A stretch of 64,000 nt of DNA from Butyricimonas faecalis (GCF_003991565.1 NZ_CP032819.1:3162001-3226000); one strand, 5' to 3'. Counted from the first letter of the stretch, positions 1 through 8,414 are shown. Made by a program: numbers and translations. Notes: generated from the sequence alone by a model not told the origin.

Positions 1-960
1 TGGTGCGGACCATGCAAGATGATGATGAAGAATATATTCCCGTTAAAAGAGGTAGGGAATTATCTAAATGCTAAATTCGTCTGTATAAAGATTGATGCAG
101 AAAAAGGTGAGGGACCAGAATTGGCCAAACGGTACAAGGTGAAAGCGTATCCGACCTTTGTGGTGATTGATCCCGAAGAGAAAGTGTTGATGATAAAAGA
201 AGGGGGGGATTTTGATGGAAAGGAGTTTATTGGAAGTATTGATCGTCGGATAGATCCAAATAAAACGCCAGAACGTATGCAACAACGTTATGAAAATGGA
301 GAACGTACGGCCGACTTGATTTCTGCTTATGCGGGTCTGAAAATGGAGGAAGTTTATAAAAACCGTCAACCGGATATGACCAAGAAGGAAGAGGCTTTCA
401 AGATGGTGCAGGATTATTTTGATGGCTTGAAGGATAAGGAGCGTTTGGCAGAAGAAAACTTGTTTATCTATACGACTTACACGGAGAGTCCTGCAGATGC
501 AATCGCTCAATATATGATTGCGAACCGGGATAAGTTTGCTCCCGCGATCAAGAGTAATATTTCTGATCGAATAGAAAAACTGTACAAAATGGATGTTTTA
601 AATTACCTGACGGCACGGATCCCTTTTAATCAACAACAGTATGATATTGTGAAAAAAGGAGTTATGGATCTTGGATTGAATAAAGATGGTTATTATACGA
701 CGGCATTCCGCTTTATTGAATCTTACGGTAAAGGGGATATGGATGCTTTCATGACGTTATGCGAGAAAGAGTATGATCAGTTGAATGATGATTACAAGTC
801 TTCCCTCATGTATAGTTTTGCTAATGTGTTTGCTAATGCGGATGAGACGGTGAAAAAACGGGCGGCAAAATTTATACGTCATTCATTCCTAGATATGGAT
901 GCGACCATGATTATATTTGTGGCCCAACAACTTATGCAATTGGAAGGTAAAGGTCATTGA
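1..960 (+). CDS. Thioredoxin-fold protein, 5' end cut by window edge
   Basis: The open frame runs from base 1, so the N-terminus lies outside the window. The first six codons read WCGPCK, the canonical thioredoxin active site. A cis-proline motif (YPT, Pro at about residue 51 of the visible part) follows in FVVID context, completing a thioredoxin fold of about 80 residues. The remaining 230 or so residues are helical and charged, as in Bacteroidetes exported thioredoxin-like proteins with a C-terminal helical domain. It probably acts as a thiol-disulfide oxidoreductase in the periplasm, but the targeting signal would be in the missing part. The ATG triplet at 19-27 lies inside the thioredoxin domain and is not the true start. 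A terminator-like hairpin follows at 1007. Confidence 0.85.
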   Translation, partial: WCGPCKMMMKNIFPLKEVGNYLNAKFVCIKIDAEKGEGPELAKRYKVKAYPTFVVIDPEEKVLMIKEGGDFDGKEFIGSIDRRIDPNKTPERMQQRYENGERTADLISAYAGLKMEEVYKNRQPDMTKKEEAFKMVQDYFDGLKDKERLAEENLFIYTTYTESPADAIAQYMIANRDKFAPAIKSNISDRIEKLYKMDVLNYLTARIPFNQQQYDIVKKGVMDLGLNKDGYYTTAFRFIESYGKGDMDAFMTLCEKEYDQLNDDYKSSLMYSFANVFANADETVKKRAAKFIRHSFLDMDATMIIFVAQQLMQLEGKGH

Positions 961-1006
961 TGATCGAAAATATTAAAAGAGGCTTTCGAAATCGAATCGT
1001 TGAATG

Positions 1007-1041
1007 TCCCGGTTCTCTGAAGTAGAGGCCGGGATATTTTT
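1007..1041 (+). terminator. Rho-independent terminator after thioredoxin-fold gene
   Basis: TCCCGGTT at 1007-1014 pairs with GGCCGGGA at 1027-1034 (with GT wobble), followed by TATTTTTA. It lies 47 bp after the stop of the thioredoxin-fold gene and before the polyprenyl synthase. Confidence 0.6.
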
Positions 1042-1137
1042 ATGATAAGATTTGTTTGGAAAAAAGATATTTCTTTGCATGAATGATGGGTTGTTGGCGC
1101 TTTTTTTATACTTTAGCCGAACTAATTTGAAAATGTG

Positions 1138-2118
1138 ATGGATATGTATACCGTAGATGAACTTAGAGCAATTATAAAGGAAGAGTTAGATAAGAAAGAG
1201 TATATACAGGAGCCGTATTCCCTGTTTGAGCCGATTCTCTATATTTTGGAGGATGGAGGGAAACGCCTGCGACCGCTTTTGACATTAATGGCTTATAATC
1301 TTTACCGGGAAGATATAGAGAGGGTACTGAAATCCGCTATCGGGATCGAGATATTCCACAATTACACGTTGCTGCATGATGATGTGATGGATGACGCGGA
1401 GTTACGGAGAGGCAGGCCGACGGTTCATAAAAAGTGGAACAGTAACGTGGCCATTTTGAGTGGTGATGCGGCAGCTATCACGGCTTATCAGTGCATTGAG
1501 CATTGCGAGGACAAGTATTTGCGCCGGGCGATTGATTTCTTTAACCAAGTGGCGATGGATGTGTGTCGGGGACAACAGTATGATATGTTGTTCGAGACTC
1601 GGAATGATGTTTCGGAGGAGGAATATATCGAGATGATTTATTTGAAGACTTCGGTGTTGATTGCCGGAAGTTTACGGCATGGAGCTTTGTTGGCGGATGC
1701 TCCGGAGCATGAATATAACGCTTTGTATGAATTCGGGGGCTATCTGGGGTTGGCCTTCCAATTGCAGGATGATTACCTGGACGTGTATGGTGACGTGGCG
1801 GAATTCGGGAAAAACATCGGTGGCGATATTGTGGCTAATAAAAAGACTTATATGCTGATCAAGGCGTTGGAGTTGGCCGATCCGGAGACAAAAGAGGAGT
1901 TGTGGGGATGGATCGAACGAAAAGAGTTTGATCACGAGGAGAAGATCAAGGCGGTAACCAGGATATACGATCGTCTGGGAATTAAAGAGGTTGCTTTCGC
2001 GGCAATTGATAAATATTTGAAGATGAGTCGGGATATTCTGGATAAGATTGATGTGCCGAGAGAAAGAAAGGTCGATTTCTACGAAACGTTGGATGCGATC
2101 GGGAATCGGAAAAAATAA
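1138..2118 (+). CDS. Polyprenyl (geranylgeranyl/octaprenyl-type) diphosphate synthase
   Basis: Trans-isoprenyl diphosphate synthase, condensing isopentenyl diphosphate with allylic diphosphates for quinone or lipid carrier synthesis in the cytoplasm. The family signatures are all present: GGKRLRP (residues 40-46), first aspartate-rich motif DDVMDD (81-86), and second aspartate-rich motif DDYLD (211-215). The length, 326 residues, is normal. The start is uncertain: GTG at 1135, ATG at 1138 and ATG at 1144 are all in frame, and no clear Shine-Dalgarno decides between them, as is usual in Bacteroidetes. The gene is followed 12 bp later by dCMP deaminase and then by the S41 protease, suggesting one transcript. 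The product chain length cannot be told from the sequence alone. Confidence 0.9.
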   Translation: MDMYTVDELRAIIKEELDKKEYIQEPYSLFEPILYILEDGGKRLRPLLTLMAYNLYREDIERVLKSAIGIEIFHNYTLLHDDVMDDAELRRGRPTVHKKWNSNVAILSGDAAAITAYQCIEHCEDKYLRRAIDFFNQVAMDVCRGQQYDMLFETRNDVSEEEYIEMIYLKTSVLIAGSLRHGALLADAPEHEYNALYEFGGYLGLAFQLQDDYLDVYGDVAEFGKNIGGDIVANKKTYMLIKALELADPETKEELWGWIERKEFDHEEKIKAVTRIYDRLGIKEVAFAAIDKYLKMSRDILDKIDVPRERKVDFYETLDAIGNRKK

Positions 2119-2130
2119 AATAAAAGATAG

Positions 2131-2577
2131 ATGAGTAAATCGAAGCAACAGTTACTGGATGAACGTTATTTGAGGATGGCCCGGATATGGGCTGAGAATT
2201 CGTATTGCGAACGTCGGCAGGTGGGTGCGTTGATTGTGAGGGGGGATGCCATTATATCCGACGGGTATAACGGGACGCCTTCCGGGTTTGAGAATGTTTG
2301 CGAGGACGAGAATAACAAGACGAAGCCTTACGTGTTGCACGCCGAAGCAAACGCGATCACGAAGGTGGCGAAGTCGAATAACAGCAGTTTGGGGGCAACG
2401 TTGTACGTGACGGCCTCACCTTGTATCGAGTGTGCCAAATTGATCATACAGGCCGGGATTCGGCGAGTGGTGTATTCCGAGAATTACCGGAGTGCCGATG
2501 GGATCGAGTTGTTGCAGAAGGCCGGGATTGATGTGGCGTTTATCGAGTTGAACGAGAAACAGGAAAATAAAGATTAA
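2131..2577 (+). CDS. Deoxycytidylate (dCMP) deaminase
   Basis: Zinc-dependent deaminase converting dCMP to dUMP, which feeds dTMP synthesis. Zinc ligands and the catalytic glutamate are visible: HAE at residues 70-72 and PCIEC at 97-101. The long insert before HAE (GYNGTPSG to VCEDE) is typical of dCMP deaminases and ComE-type enzymes rather than cytidine deaminase. At 148 residues the length fits the family. It lies 12 bp downstream of the polyprenyl synthase and 11 bp upstream of the S41 protease, so it is probably cotranscribed with both. Bacteroidetes genomes commonly carry this gene next to a CtpA-like protease. I see nothing unusual in it. Confidence 0.93.
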   Translation: MSKSKQQLLDERYLRMARIWAENSYCERRQVGALIVRGDAIISDGYNGTPSGFENVCEDENNKTKPYVLHAEANAITKVAKSNNSSLGATLYVTASPCIECAKLIIQAGIRRVVYSENYRSADGIELLQKAGIDVAFIELNEKQENKD

Positions 2578-2588
2578 ATAGAAAAATA

Positions 2589-4187
2589 ATGAATAAGAGT
2601 AATTTGAGGGCATTGTTGACCCCGATCGTGTTGGCGTTGGCTATCGTGTTCGGGATGATGTTGAACCGATTTCTACCGAATCGGAATCGGGTGTCGGCAT
2701 CCTCGGAAATGTTTTTGCCCGTGACGGGGAGTAAGTTGGATTTGATTATCAGTATGATCCAAAATTCGTACGTGGATACCGTGGATACGCGAAAGATCGT
2801 GGAGAACACGATTCCGGTTCTGTTGAAGGATTTGGACCCGCACACGGTGTATATTCCCGCGAAAGATATGCAACGGGCGAACGAGGGAATCGTGGGAAAC
2901 TTCGGGGGAGTCGGAATCCAGTTCTACAAGTATTTGGACACGGTGACTGTCGTGAAAGTGGTTCCGGGTGGTCCCTCGGAGAAGGCCGGGATAAAGGATG
3001 GGGATAGGATTGTGCGGGTGAATGATTCTTTGGTTGCCGGGGTGAAAATGGGCCAAGATAAGATTCAAGAGTTGATGAGGGGTGAACTGGGCACGAAGGT
3101 GGTGTTGACGATTGCAAGAAGGGGTGAGCCGAAGCTGATCAAGAAAGAGGTAGTGCGCGGAAGTATTCCGGTGAAAAGCGTGGACGTGGCGTATATGCTG
3201 AATGACACGACGGGGTATTTGAAAACAAACACGTTCGGTATGCACACGTATGTTGAGTTCATGCAGGCATTGGCGAAGTTGAAAGAGGAAGGCATGAAGA
3301 AAATTATTATCGATTTGCGGGAGAATGAAGGAGGTGTGTTACCGATAGCGATACAAATGATTAACGAGTTCTTGGATGCCGACCGTTTGATTCTTTACAC
3401 GCAAGGGCAGGCGCAACCTCGTACGGATTACAAGTCTAACGGCAAAGGCCAATTCAAGGATTTGCGAGTGGATGTGTTGATTAGCGAGTTTAGTGCGTCA
3501 GCTAGTGAGATTTTTGCCGGGGCGATACAGGATAACGACCGAGGGTTGATCATCGGGCGTCGTTCCTTTGGTAAAGGATTGGTTCAGGAACAGCGGATGT
3601 TGCCTGATGGTTCCGCGTTGCGTCTGACGGTAGCCCGTTATTACACACCTTCGGGACGTTCTATCCAGAAACCTTATAACGAAGGGAAAGAAAAGTATTA
3701 CAATGATATCTACAATCGTTTGGTTCACGGGGAATTCTCCCAAAAGGACAGTATTGTTTTTGATGAGAATTTGAAGTACCAGACGGTGGGTGGACGTACC
3801 GTGTATGGTGGAGGCGGTATCATGCCGGATGTCTTTGTTCCGGCGGACACGACCGGGGTTTCCCGTTATCTGAGCGACGTGACGAGAACCCAGTTCTTGT
3901 ACGAGTACACGTTTGATTTCATGGATCGGCATCGTGCTGAAATGGTGAATCTGAAGGATTATAAGCAGATTCAGAATTACCTGAAATCATTTGATCTGGT
4001 GAACGAGATGGCGAATTATGCCGCCCGTCGCGGATTGAAACGGGACGAGAAGGGAATCAAGGAGTCCTACCAGATTTTACGTACCCGAATTGAGGCGTAT
4101 ATTGCCCGTCATACGATAGATGACGAGGGATTCTACCCGATTCTCGGTCAGATTGACAACACGTTGCAGGAAGCGATTAAACAATAA
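2589..4187 (+). CDS. Carboxyl-terminal processing protease, S41 family (CtpA/Prc-like)
   Basis: Periplasmic serine protease. An N-terminal hydrophobic segment (about residues 7-25) should act as signal anchor. A PDZ domain follows (about 97-180, with GVGI and AGIKDGDRI), then the S41 catalytic core. The core shows SASASE (302-307), containing the nucleophile, and SFGKG with the general-base lysine at 329. The length of 532 residues matches Bacteroidetes homologues, which have a C-terminal helical extension. Family members trim or degrade periplasmic and outer-membrane proteins; the substrate here is unknown. The stop at 4185-4187 is directly followed by the nuclease start at 4191, so the two are probably translated from one message. 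Confidence 0.93.
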   Translation: MNKSNLRALLTPIVLALAIVFGMMLNRFLPNRNRVSASSEMFLPVTGSKLDLIISMIQNSYVDTVDTRKIVENTIPVLLKDLDPHTVYIPAKDMQRANEGIVGNFGGVGIQFYKYLDTVTVVKVVPGGPSEKAGIKDGDRIVRVNDSLVAGVKMGQDKIQELMRGELGTKVVLTIARRGEPKLIKKEVVRGSIPVKSVDVAYMLNDTTGYLKTNTFGMHTYVEFMQALAKLKEEGMKKIIIDLRENEGGVLPIAIQMINEFLDADRLILYTQGQAQPRTDYKSNGKGQFKDLRVDVLISEFSASASEIFAGAIQDNDRGLIIGRRSFGKGLVQEQRMLPDGSALRLTVARYYTPSGRSIQKPYNEGKEKYYNDIYNRLVHGEFSQKDSIVFDENLKYQTVGGRTVYGGGGIMPDVFVPADTTGVSRYLSDVTRTQFLYEYTFDFMDRHRAEMVNLKDYKQIQNYLKSFDLVNEMANYAARRGLKRDEKGIKESYQILRTRIEAYIARHTIDDEGFYPILGQIDNTLQEAIKQ

Positions 4188-4190
4188 TTG

Positions 4191-5093
4191 ATGAAGAGAA
4201 TATTACACGGGAGGCTGATTTTTGGCCTCCTGTTTCTGTTTCTTGCCTTAGGTAGTTTTGCTGACGGGCGCTATATCCCGGTTTATGAGGACGGGATACG
4301 GGTGGATTATAAATATTATTGTCTGGGATTCAACAAGGAGCATAAACAGGCCAACTGGGTGTACTACGAGCTGGGTGCTGCGAATTTGACAGGGAAAGCG
4401 AGTCGGAAGAATGATTTCCGGGTGGACCCGAAGATTAGCCGTTGGAGTGCCACTCCCGATGATTACAAGCGAAGCGGTTACGATCGGGGGCATTTGTGTC
4501 CCGCGGCGGATATGTCGTTTAATGCGCAGGCGATGAGCGAGACGTTCTATATGTCGAATATGTCTCCTCAAGTACCGATGTTTAACCGGGGAATCTGGAA
4601 AGAGTTGGAGGAGCACGTGCGCAATCGGGCCCGGAAGGAGAAACTTTACGTGGTAACGGGACCGATTTTCAAGAGTAATAAAGGTACGATTGGCAAGGGG
4701 AAAGTGACGGTTCCGGGGTATTATTACAAATTATTCTACTCCCCTTCCAAGCAGCAAATGATCGCTTACGTGTTGCCCAACGAGGAGAGCAAGCGGTCCT
4801 TGAATAGTTTTGCCGTTCCCGTGGATAAGGTGGAGAAGATGACGGGAATTGATTTCTTTTCCCAGTTGCCCGATGATTTGGAACGGGTGCTGGAGGCAGA
4901 CACGCTTTCGCACGTCTCTCGGGATGGAGGACAAGCATCGAAAAGTTCGTATCGCCCGACAAGAAATCAACAGATTATTGCGGTTGTTGCCGTGGTTGTG
5001 ATCTTCCTCGTGGTGCATTTCTTGCTAAAACGCCGAGGAGGTAAGAAGAAGAAAAAGAAACCGGCTCGCAAACCGGTAAAGAAAAAGAAATAA
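4191..5093 (+). CDS. Exported DNA/RNA non-specific endonuclease (NUC1/EndoG family) with C-terminal membrane anchor
   Basis: Beta-beta-alpha metal nuclease. A signal peptide occupies residues 1-25. The catalytic DRGH motif is at 98-101, followed by an asparagine-containing helix (MFNRGIW around 130-136), as in Serratia nuclease and EndoG. After the catalytic domain there is an unusual tail: a hydrophobic helix (about residues 257-277) followed by a stretch composed almost entirely of Lys, Arg, Pro and Ala to the end. With a cleaved signal peptide this would place the nuclease in the periplasm, held by a C-terminal helix with the basic tail in the cytoplasm. The first in-frame codon after the preceding stop is TTG (4188); ATG at 4191 is the likely start. 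It could serve in nucleic-acid scavenging or as a barrier to incoming DNA; neither is shown. Confidence 0.88.
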   Translation: MKRILHGRLIFGLLFLFLALGSFADGRYIPVYEDGIRVDYKYYCLGFNKEHKQANWVYYELGAANLTGKASRKNDFRVDPKISRWSATPDDYKRSGYDRGHLCPAADMSFNAQAMSETFYMSNMSPQVPMFNRGIWKELEEHVRNRARKEKLYVVTGPIFKSNKGTIGKGKVTVPGYYYKLFYSPSKQQMIAYVLPNEESKRSLNSFAVPVDKVEKMTGIDFFSQLPDDLERVLEADTLSHVSRDGGQASKSSYRPTRNQQIIAVVAVVVIFLVVHFLLKRRGGKKKKKKPARKPVKKKK

Positions 5094-5115
5094 GCTCATC
5101 GGCTTATTTCTTTTT
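5082..5115. terminator. Bidirectional terminator between convergent genes
   Basis: A 14-bp perfect stem (AAAAAGAAATAAGC at 5082-5095 with its complement at 5102-5115) with a 6-nt loop. A/T tracts on both sides let it serve both the rightward nuclease gene and the leftward redoxin gene. It overlaps both stop codons. Confidence 0.85.
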
Positions 5116-5628
5116 TAAAAGTGTATCAATGACTTTCACCATTTCCTCGAATTCTTTCGGATCGTAGAGACGGGTGAGGAAGGCGATGTTACCTTCCTTG
5201 TCGATGATAATGTTACGGGTAACTCCGGCTCCTTGTGCGGCGTAGGTGTAGAATGCTTTGCCTTCCGGGTCAAGGAGTAGGGGATAGGTGATCTTGATGT
5301 CCTTGGCGAACTTTTCGGTGGTCTCTTTGCTCTCTTTGAAGTCGATACCGAAAAGGGCAAATTCCGGATTGTTTTTGTATTTCAGCCAGATGTCCTTTTC
5401 AATAAAAGGCATTTCCTTACGACATACACCGCACCAGCTGGCGGTAAATTGTATCATGATGACTTTCCCTTTCAGCTTTTTTAGTTGTTTCTTGGTGCCG
5501 TCGGGAAACAATAATTCGATGTTCGGGGCTTTCTCACCTACTTTCACGATGTACCCTCGATCGTCTTGCTGGGCTTTTGCCAGTGAACAGGTCATAACTA
5601 GTAATAGTATAAATGTCAGGTGTTTCAT
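5104..5628 (-). CDS. TlpA/AhpC-like thioredoxin-fold protein, exported
   Basis: A signal peptide (residues 1-20, ending AKAQ) leads into a redoxin domain. The active site is WCGVC (65-69) in the context FTASWCGVCRKEMPF, typical of TlpA/ResA-like periplasmic thiol oxidoreductases. The region where a cis-proline is expected reads GVTRNIIID, so that proline is absent and an arginine is present, closer to AhpC/TSA peroxiredoxins. The protein is therefore a redoxin whose exact reaction (reductase or peroxidase) is open. It is 174 residues and complete. It is convergent with the nuclease gene, and an AT-rich 200-bp region separates it from the divergent DUF4143 ATPase. Confidence 0.88.
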   Translation of the reverse strand: MKHLTFILLLVMTCSLAKAQQDDRGYIVKVGEKAPNIELLFPDGTKKQLKKLKGKVIMIQFTASWCGVCRKEMPFIEKDIWLKYKNNPEFALFGIDFKESKETTEKFAKDIKITYPLLLDPEGKAFYTYAAQGAGVTRNIIIDKEGNIAFLTRLYDPKEFEEMVKVIDTLLKKK

Positions 5629-5736
5629 AGAATAATGTATATTAAAATTTTATGTTACAAATTTTGAGGCATAGTTAATGATTATTCTTGATAGTTGTGC
5701 GTTAGTTTGGAGTAAATATGTTTCAAGAGACTGACA

Positions 5737-5754
5737 TTTTTCGTGTGCGAAAAA
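5737..5754. promoter_or_regulatory. Upstream palindromic box of DUF4143 ATPase gene
   Basis: TTTTTCGTGTGCGAAAAA is an imperfect palindrome with two central mismatches. Its centre is 40 bp from the centre of the perfect palindrome at 5772-5799, and it shares the same TTTTCG...CGAAAA arms. Confidence 0.6.
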
Positions 5755-5771
5755 AATGAGACAAAAGAAGT

Positions 5772-5799
5772 AATTTCTTTTCGTATACGAAAAGAAATT
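5772..5799. promoter_or_regulatory. 28-bp perfect palindrome, probable operator of DUF4143 ATPase gene
   Basis: The palindrome is perfect over 28 bp, with core TTTTCGTATACGAAAA. It ends 2 bp before a TAATTTTG element (5802-5809) that fits the Bacteroidetes -7 consensus TAnnTTTG. The palindrome therefore covers the spacer and the -33 position, where a dimeric repressor would block transcription. The ATPase start codon is 32 bp further on. Confidence 0.7.
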
Positions 5800-5801
5800 T
5801 G

Positions 5802-5809
5802 TAATTTTG
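5802..5809 (+). promoter_or_regulatory. Putative -7 promoter element of the ATPase gene
   Basis: TAATTTTG matches TAnnTTTG. It lies 22 bp before the ATG at 5832, directly after the 28-bp palindrome. No good -33 TTTG is seen; that position is inside the palindrome. Confidence 0.5.
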
Positions 5810-5831
5810 GAATACCAATTAATTATGAAAC

Positions 5832-7043
5832 ATGGAAATACCGCATTATTATGCTAGAATGATCTATCTGGATCGAATAAAACCATTTATTGACACGCAG
5901 ATTATAAAAGTTTTAGTAGGACAAAGGCGTGTCGGAAAAAGTTTTATGCTTTTTCAGTTAATGGATTACATCCGGGGGAAAAATGCGAACGCTGATATAT
6001 TATATATTAATAAGGAATTATTTGAATTTGATTCTCTTCGGGATTACACGGATTTAATGTATTATATACAGAAACACAGGGAAGGAAAGACAGGGAAATG
6101 TTACCTTTTTATTGATGAAGTGCAGGATATAATATCATTTGAAAAGGCCTTGCGTGGATTGTTGGCTGACGGGAGATATGATATTTACTGTACAGGAAGT
6201 AATGCCCGGATGCTATCGGGGGAATTAGCCACTTTTTTGAGTGGACGTTATGTGGAATTTAGAATTTGGGGGTTGAATTATTCTGAATTTATGCAATTTC
6301 ATCAGTTGGAGGATAGTGATGAAACATTTTCTCGGTATTATAAATTCGGGGGACTTCCTTATTTAGTAAATTTACCTTTTGATGAGGGAATCGTGTCGGA
6401 ATATTTAAGAGGTATCTATAACACGATTCTTTTGAAAGATATTGTTGATCGGTATGGTATTCGTAATGTTAGACAATTACAGGATCTTACCGTATATTTG
6501 GCTGATACGATCGGGAATATGTTTTCGGCGAGTAGCATTAGTGAATATCTAAAGTCTCAAAGGATTGATTTGACTCCCAAGATGATTCTGGAGTATTTAG
6601 GGTATCTGGAGAATGCTTTTTTTGTTCGTCGGGTGCGTCCCGTGGATATTCAAGGTAAGAAACAGTTCCGGATAGGAGAGAAATATTATTTTGAAGATTT
6701 GGGAATCCGCCATGTGCTCCGACCTTTCCGTCCGAATGATATTGGTCAGGTGTTGGAAAATGTTGTCTATCATCATTTGATGGTTTGTGGATACACGGTT
6801 CATGTCGGGCGCGACGGGGATCGGGAGGTCGATTTCGTGGCGGAGCGTGATGGTGAAAAGTTGTATGTTCAAGTCGCTACTTCCGTGATGGAACAAAAGA
6901 CTTGGGAGCGTGAATATGGAAATTTACTGGGGATTAGAGATAATTATCCGAAAATTGTAGTTACTTTAGATCCGCTTGAGGGGGCCTCTTTCCAAGGAAT
7001 TCGGCAAATTCCCGTACGGCGTTTTCTTTTAATGAATAATTAA
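5832..7043 (+). CDS. AAA-family ATPase with DUF4143 C-terminal domain
   Basis: Member of a large, poorly understood bacterial and archaeal ATPase family. The P-loop GQRRVGKS is at residues 30-37 and Walker B YLFIDE at 91-96. The DUF4143 region covers roughly residues 190-345. It ends in a segment (REVDFVAERDGEKLYVQVA, near residues 332-350) that looks like a degenerate PD-(D/E)xK fold. The length of 403 residues is complete for the family. ATG at 5832 gives MEIPHYYARM; the earlier ATG at 5825 is in another frame that stops quickly. The gene stands alone behind paired palindromes, and a remnant of a relative lies at 60467 with the same arrangement. Function is unknown; links to defence or toxin-antitoxin-like behaviour are only suggestions. 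Confidence 0.9.
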   Translation: MEIPHYYARMIYLDRIKPFIDTQIIKVLVGQRRVGKSFMLFQLMDYIRGKNANADILYINKELFEFDSLRDYTDLMYYIQKHREGKTGKCYLFIDEVQDIISFEKALRGLLADGRYDIYCTGSNARMLSGELATFLSGRYVEFRIWGLNYSEFMQFHQLEDSDETFSRYYKFGGLPYLVNLPFDEGIVSEYLRGIYNTILLKDIVDRYGIRNVRQLQDLTVYLADTIGNMFSASSISEYLKSQRIDLTPKMILEYLGYLENAFFVRRVRPVDIQGKKQFRIGEKYYFEDLGIRHVLRPFRPNDIGQVLENVVYHHLMVCGYTVHVGRDGDREVDFVAERDGEKLYVQVATSVMEQKTWEREYGNLLGIRDNYPKIVVTLDPLEGASFQGIRQIPVRRFLLMNN

Positions 7044-7045
7044 GT

Positions 7046-7999
7046 ATGAAAAAGTATAAGATACATTTTGCCCCGGTACAGGGGATTACCGATTGGACAT
7101 ATCGGAATATACATGCGAAGTTTTTCGGGGGAGTGGATGCTTACTACACGCCGTTTATCCGGGTGGAGAAGGAGGATTCATTTCGTTCAAGGGATATGAA
7201 GGATTGCGATCCGGAGTTAAATAGCGTGGAGTTGCTGGTTCCCCAAGTGTTGGGAGGGGAGCCCGCGGAGTTGGATGTTTGCTTGCAGATGTTGGAAGGA
7301 CGGGGATACAAGCAGGTGGATATTAACATGGGATGCCCGTTTACGATGATTTCCCGACGGGGAAAGGGAGCCGGATTGTTACCTCACCCGGAGAGGGTGG
7401 AGGCCTTACTGGAGGTGGTGAAGGATTTTCCGGAGATACAGTGTTCCGTGAAGATGCGGTTGGGATGGGAAGATCCGGGTGAATGTCTGAAGTTATTGCC
7501 CTTGTTGAATGCGGCCCCGTTAGCAGCGATATTTCTTCACGCTCGGGTTGGCGAGCAGGAATACAAGGGGGAGACGGACAAGGAGGCTTTTGAGGCTTTC
7601 TATAAAGAGTGCGAACATCCATTGTATTATAACGGGGACATTTTGACTTTGGAGGATATTCAAGCCGTGACGGAGCGTTTCCCTCGTTTGGAGGGAGTGA
7701 TGATCGGGAGAGGTTTGTTGGCAAACCCGGCCTTGGCGCAAGAGTACGCGGAGGGTCAAGTACTTGCCGGGGAAGAACGATTAAGAAAGTTCAAGGCGTT
7801 TCATACCGAATTACTTGCGGCGTATGCCGAACGATTGCAGGGAGATCGCCAGTTGTTGATGAAGATGAAAACGTTCTGGGAGTATTTCATGCCTTCGACA
7901 GACCGGAAGATTTTGAAGAAAATTCACAAGAGCAATAAGTTGACACAGTATAACGAGGCGGTGGTGAAGGCTTTTGTGCCGGGGGATGAGGAAGAATAA
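7046..7999 (+). CDS. tRNA-dihydrouridine synthase family protein
   Basis: FMN-dependent enzyme reducing specific uridines in the tRNA D-loop. The N-terminus IHFAPVQGITDWTYRN matches the FMN-binding start of the Dus TIM barrel. VDINMGCPF (about residues 92-100) is the Dus signature with the catalytic cysteine. SVKMRLGW carries the phosphate/tRNA-contacting lysine and arginine, and GVMIGRGLLANP is the C-terminal FMN-phosphate motif. The length of 317 residues fits DusB/DusC-like proteins. It begins 2 bp after the ATPase stop and abuts the YbaN-like gene, so the three may be cotranscribed. Which uridine is modified cannot be told from the sequence. Confidence 0.92.
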   Translation: MKKYKIHFAPVQGITDWTYRNIHAKFFGGVDAYYTPFIRVEKEDSFRSRDMKDCDPELNSVELLVPQVLGGEPAELDVCLQMLEGRGYKQVDINMGCPFTMISRRGKGAGLLPHPERVEALLEVVKDFPEIQCSVKMRLGWEDPGECLKLLPLLNAAPLAAIFLHARVGEQEYKGETDKEAFEAFYKECEHPLYYNGDILTLEDIQAVTERFPRLEGVMIGRGLLANPALAQEYAEGQVLAGEERLRKFKAFHTELLAAYAERLQGDRQLLMKMKTFWEYFMPSTDRKILKKIHKSNKLTQYNEAVVKAFVPGDEEE

Positions 8000-8005
8000 G
8001 TGCGG

Positions 8006-8386
8006 ATGAAAAAGGCGATATATATCATCATCGGTTGTATTTCCGTGGTACTGGGAATTATTGGCATTTTTGTTCCCGGATTACCGACTACTCCTTTTTT
8101 GTTGTTAAGTTCGTGGTTGTTCTACAATAGCTCGAAACGATTACACGATGCTTTACACCGTTCGAAATGGTTGGGACCTTACTTGAGGCGTTTTCAAGAG
8201 CGTAAAGGAGTTGGGTGGAAAACAAAGGCGGTGTCGATCGTCTGTATGTGGACCATGATTTCTATTTCAGCTTTCGTGGTTCTCGAGAACTGGCATGTGC
8301 GTTTGTTGCTTTTAGGACTGGGAGTGATCGGAACGTGTAGTGTGCTGTTCATTGTTCCTAATGCCAAAAAGACGCCGGAAAACTGA
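8006..8386 (+). CDS. YbaN/DUF454 family inner-membrane protein
   Basis: Small membrane protein of 126 residues. The family's N-terminal hydrophobic hairpin is clear: a helix ending in GIFVPGLPTTPFLLLSSWLF, then a basic loop (RLHDALHRSKWLGPYL), then two further helices. The frame is open back to a GTG at 8000 directly after the Dus stop, but ATG at 8006 gives the standard family start MKKAIYIIIG. DUF454 proteins have no established biochemical role. The stop codon is inside a bidirectional terminator shared with leuS. Confidence 0.88.
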   Translation: MKKAIYIIIGCISVVLGIIGIFVPGLPTTPFLLLSSWLFYNSSKRLHDALHRSKWLGPYLRRFQERKGVGWKTKAVSIVCMWTMISISAFVVLENWHVRLLLLGLGVIGTCSVLFIVPNAKKTPEN

Positions 8387-8402
8387 ATTCCCGGCGTCTT
8401 TT
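8367..8402. terminator. Bidirectional terminator between ybaN-like gene and leuS
   Basis: AAAAGACGCCGG (8367-8378) pairs perfectly with CCGGCGTCTTTT (8391-8402) around a 12-nt loop. A and T runs flank both sides, so it can act on both convergent genes. Confidence 0.88.
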
Positions 8403-8414
8403 GGGTATTGAATA

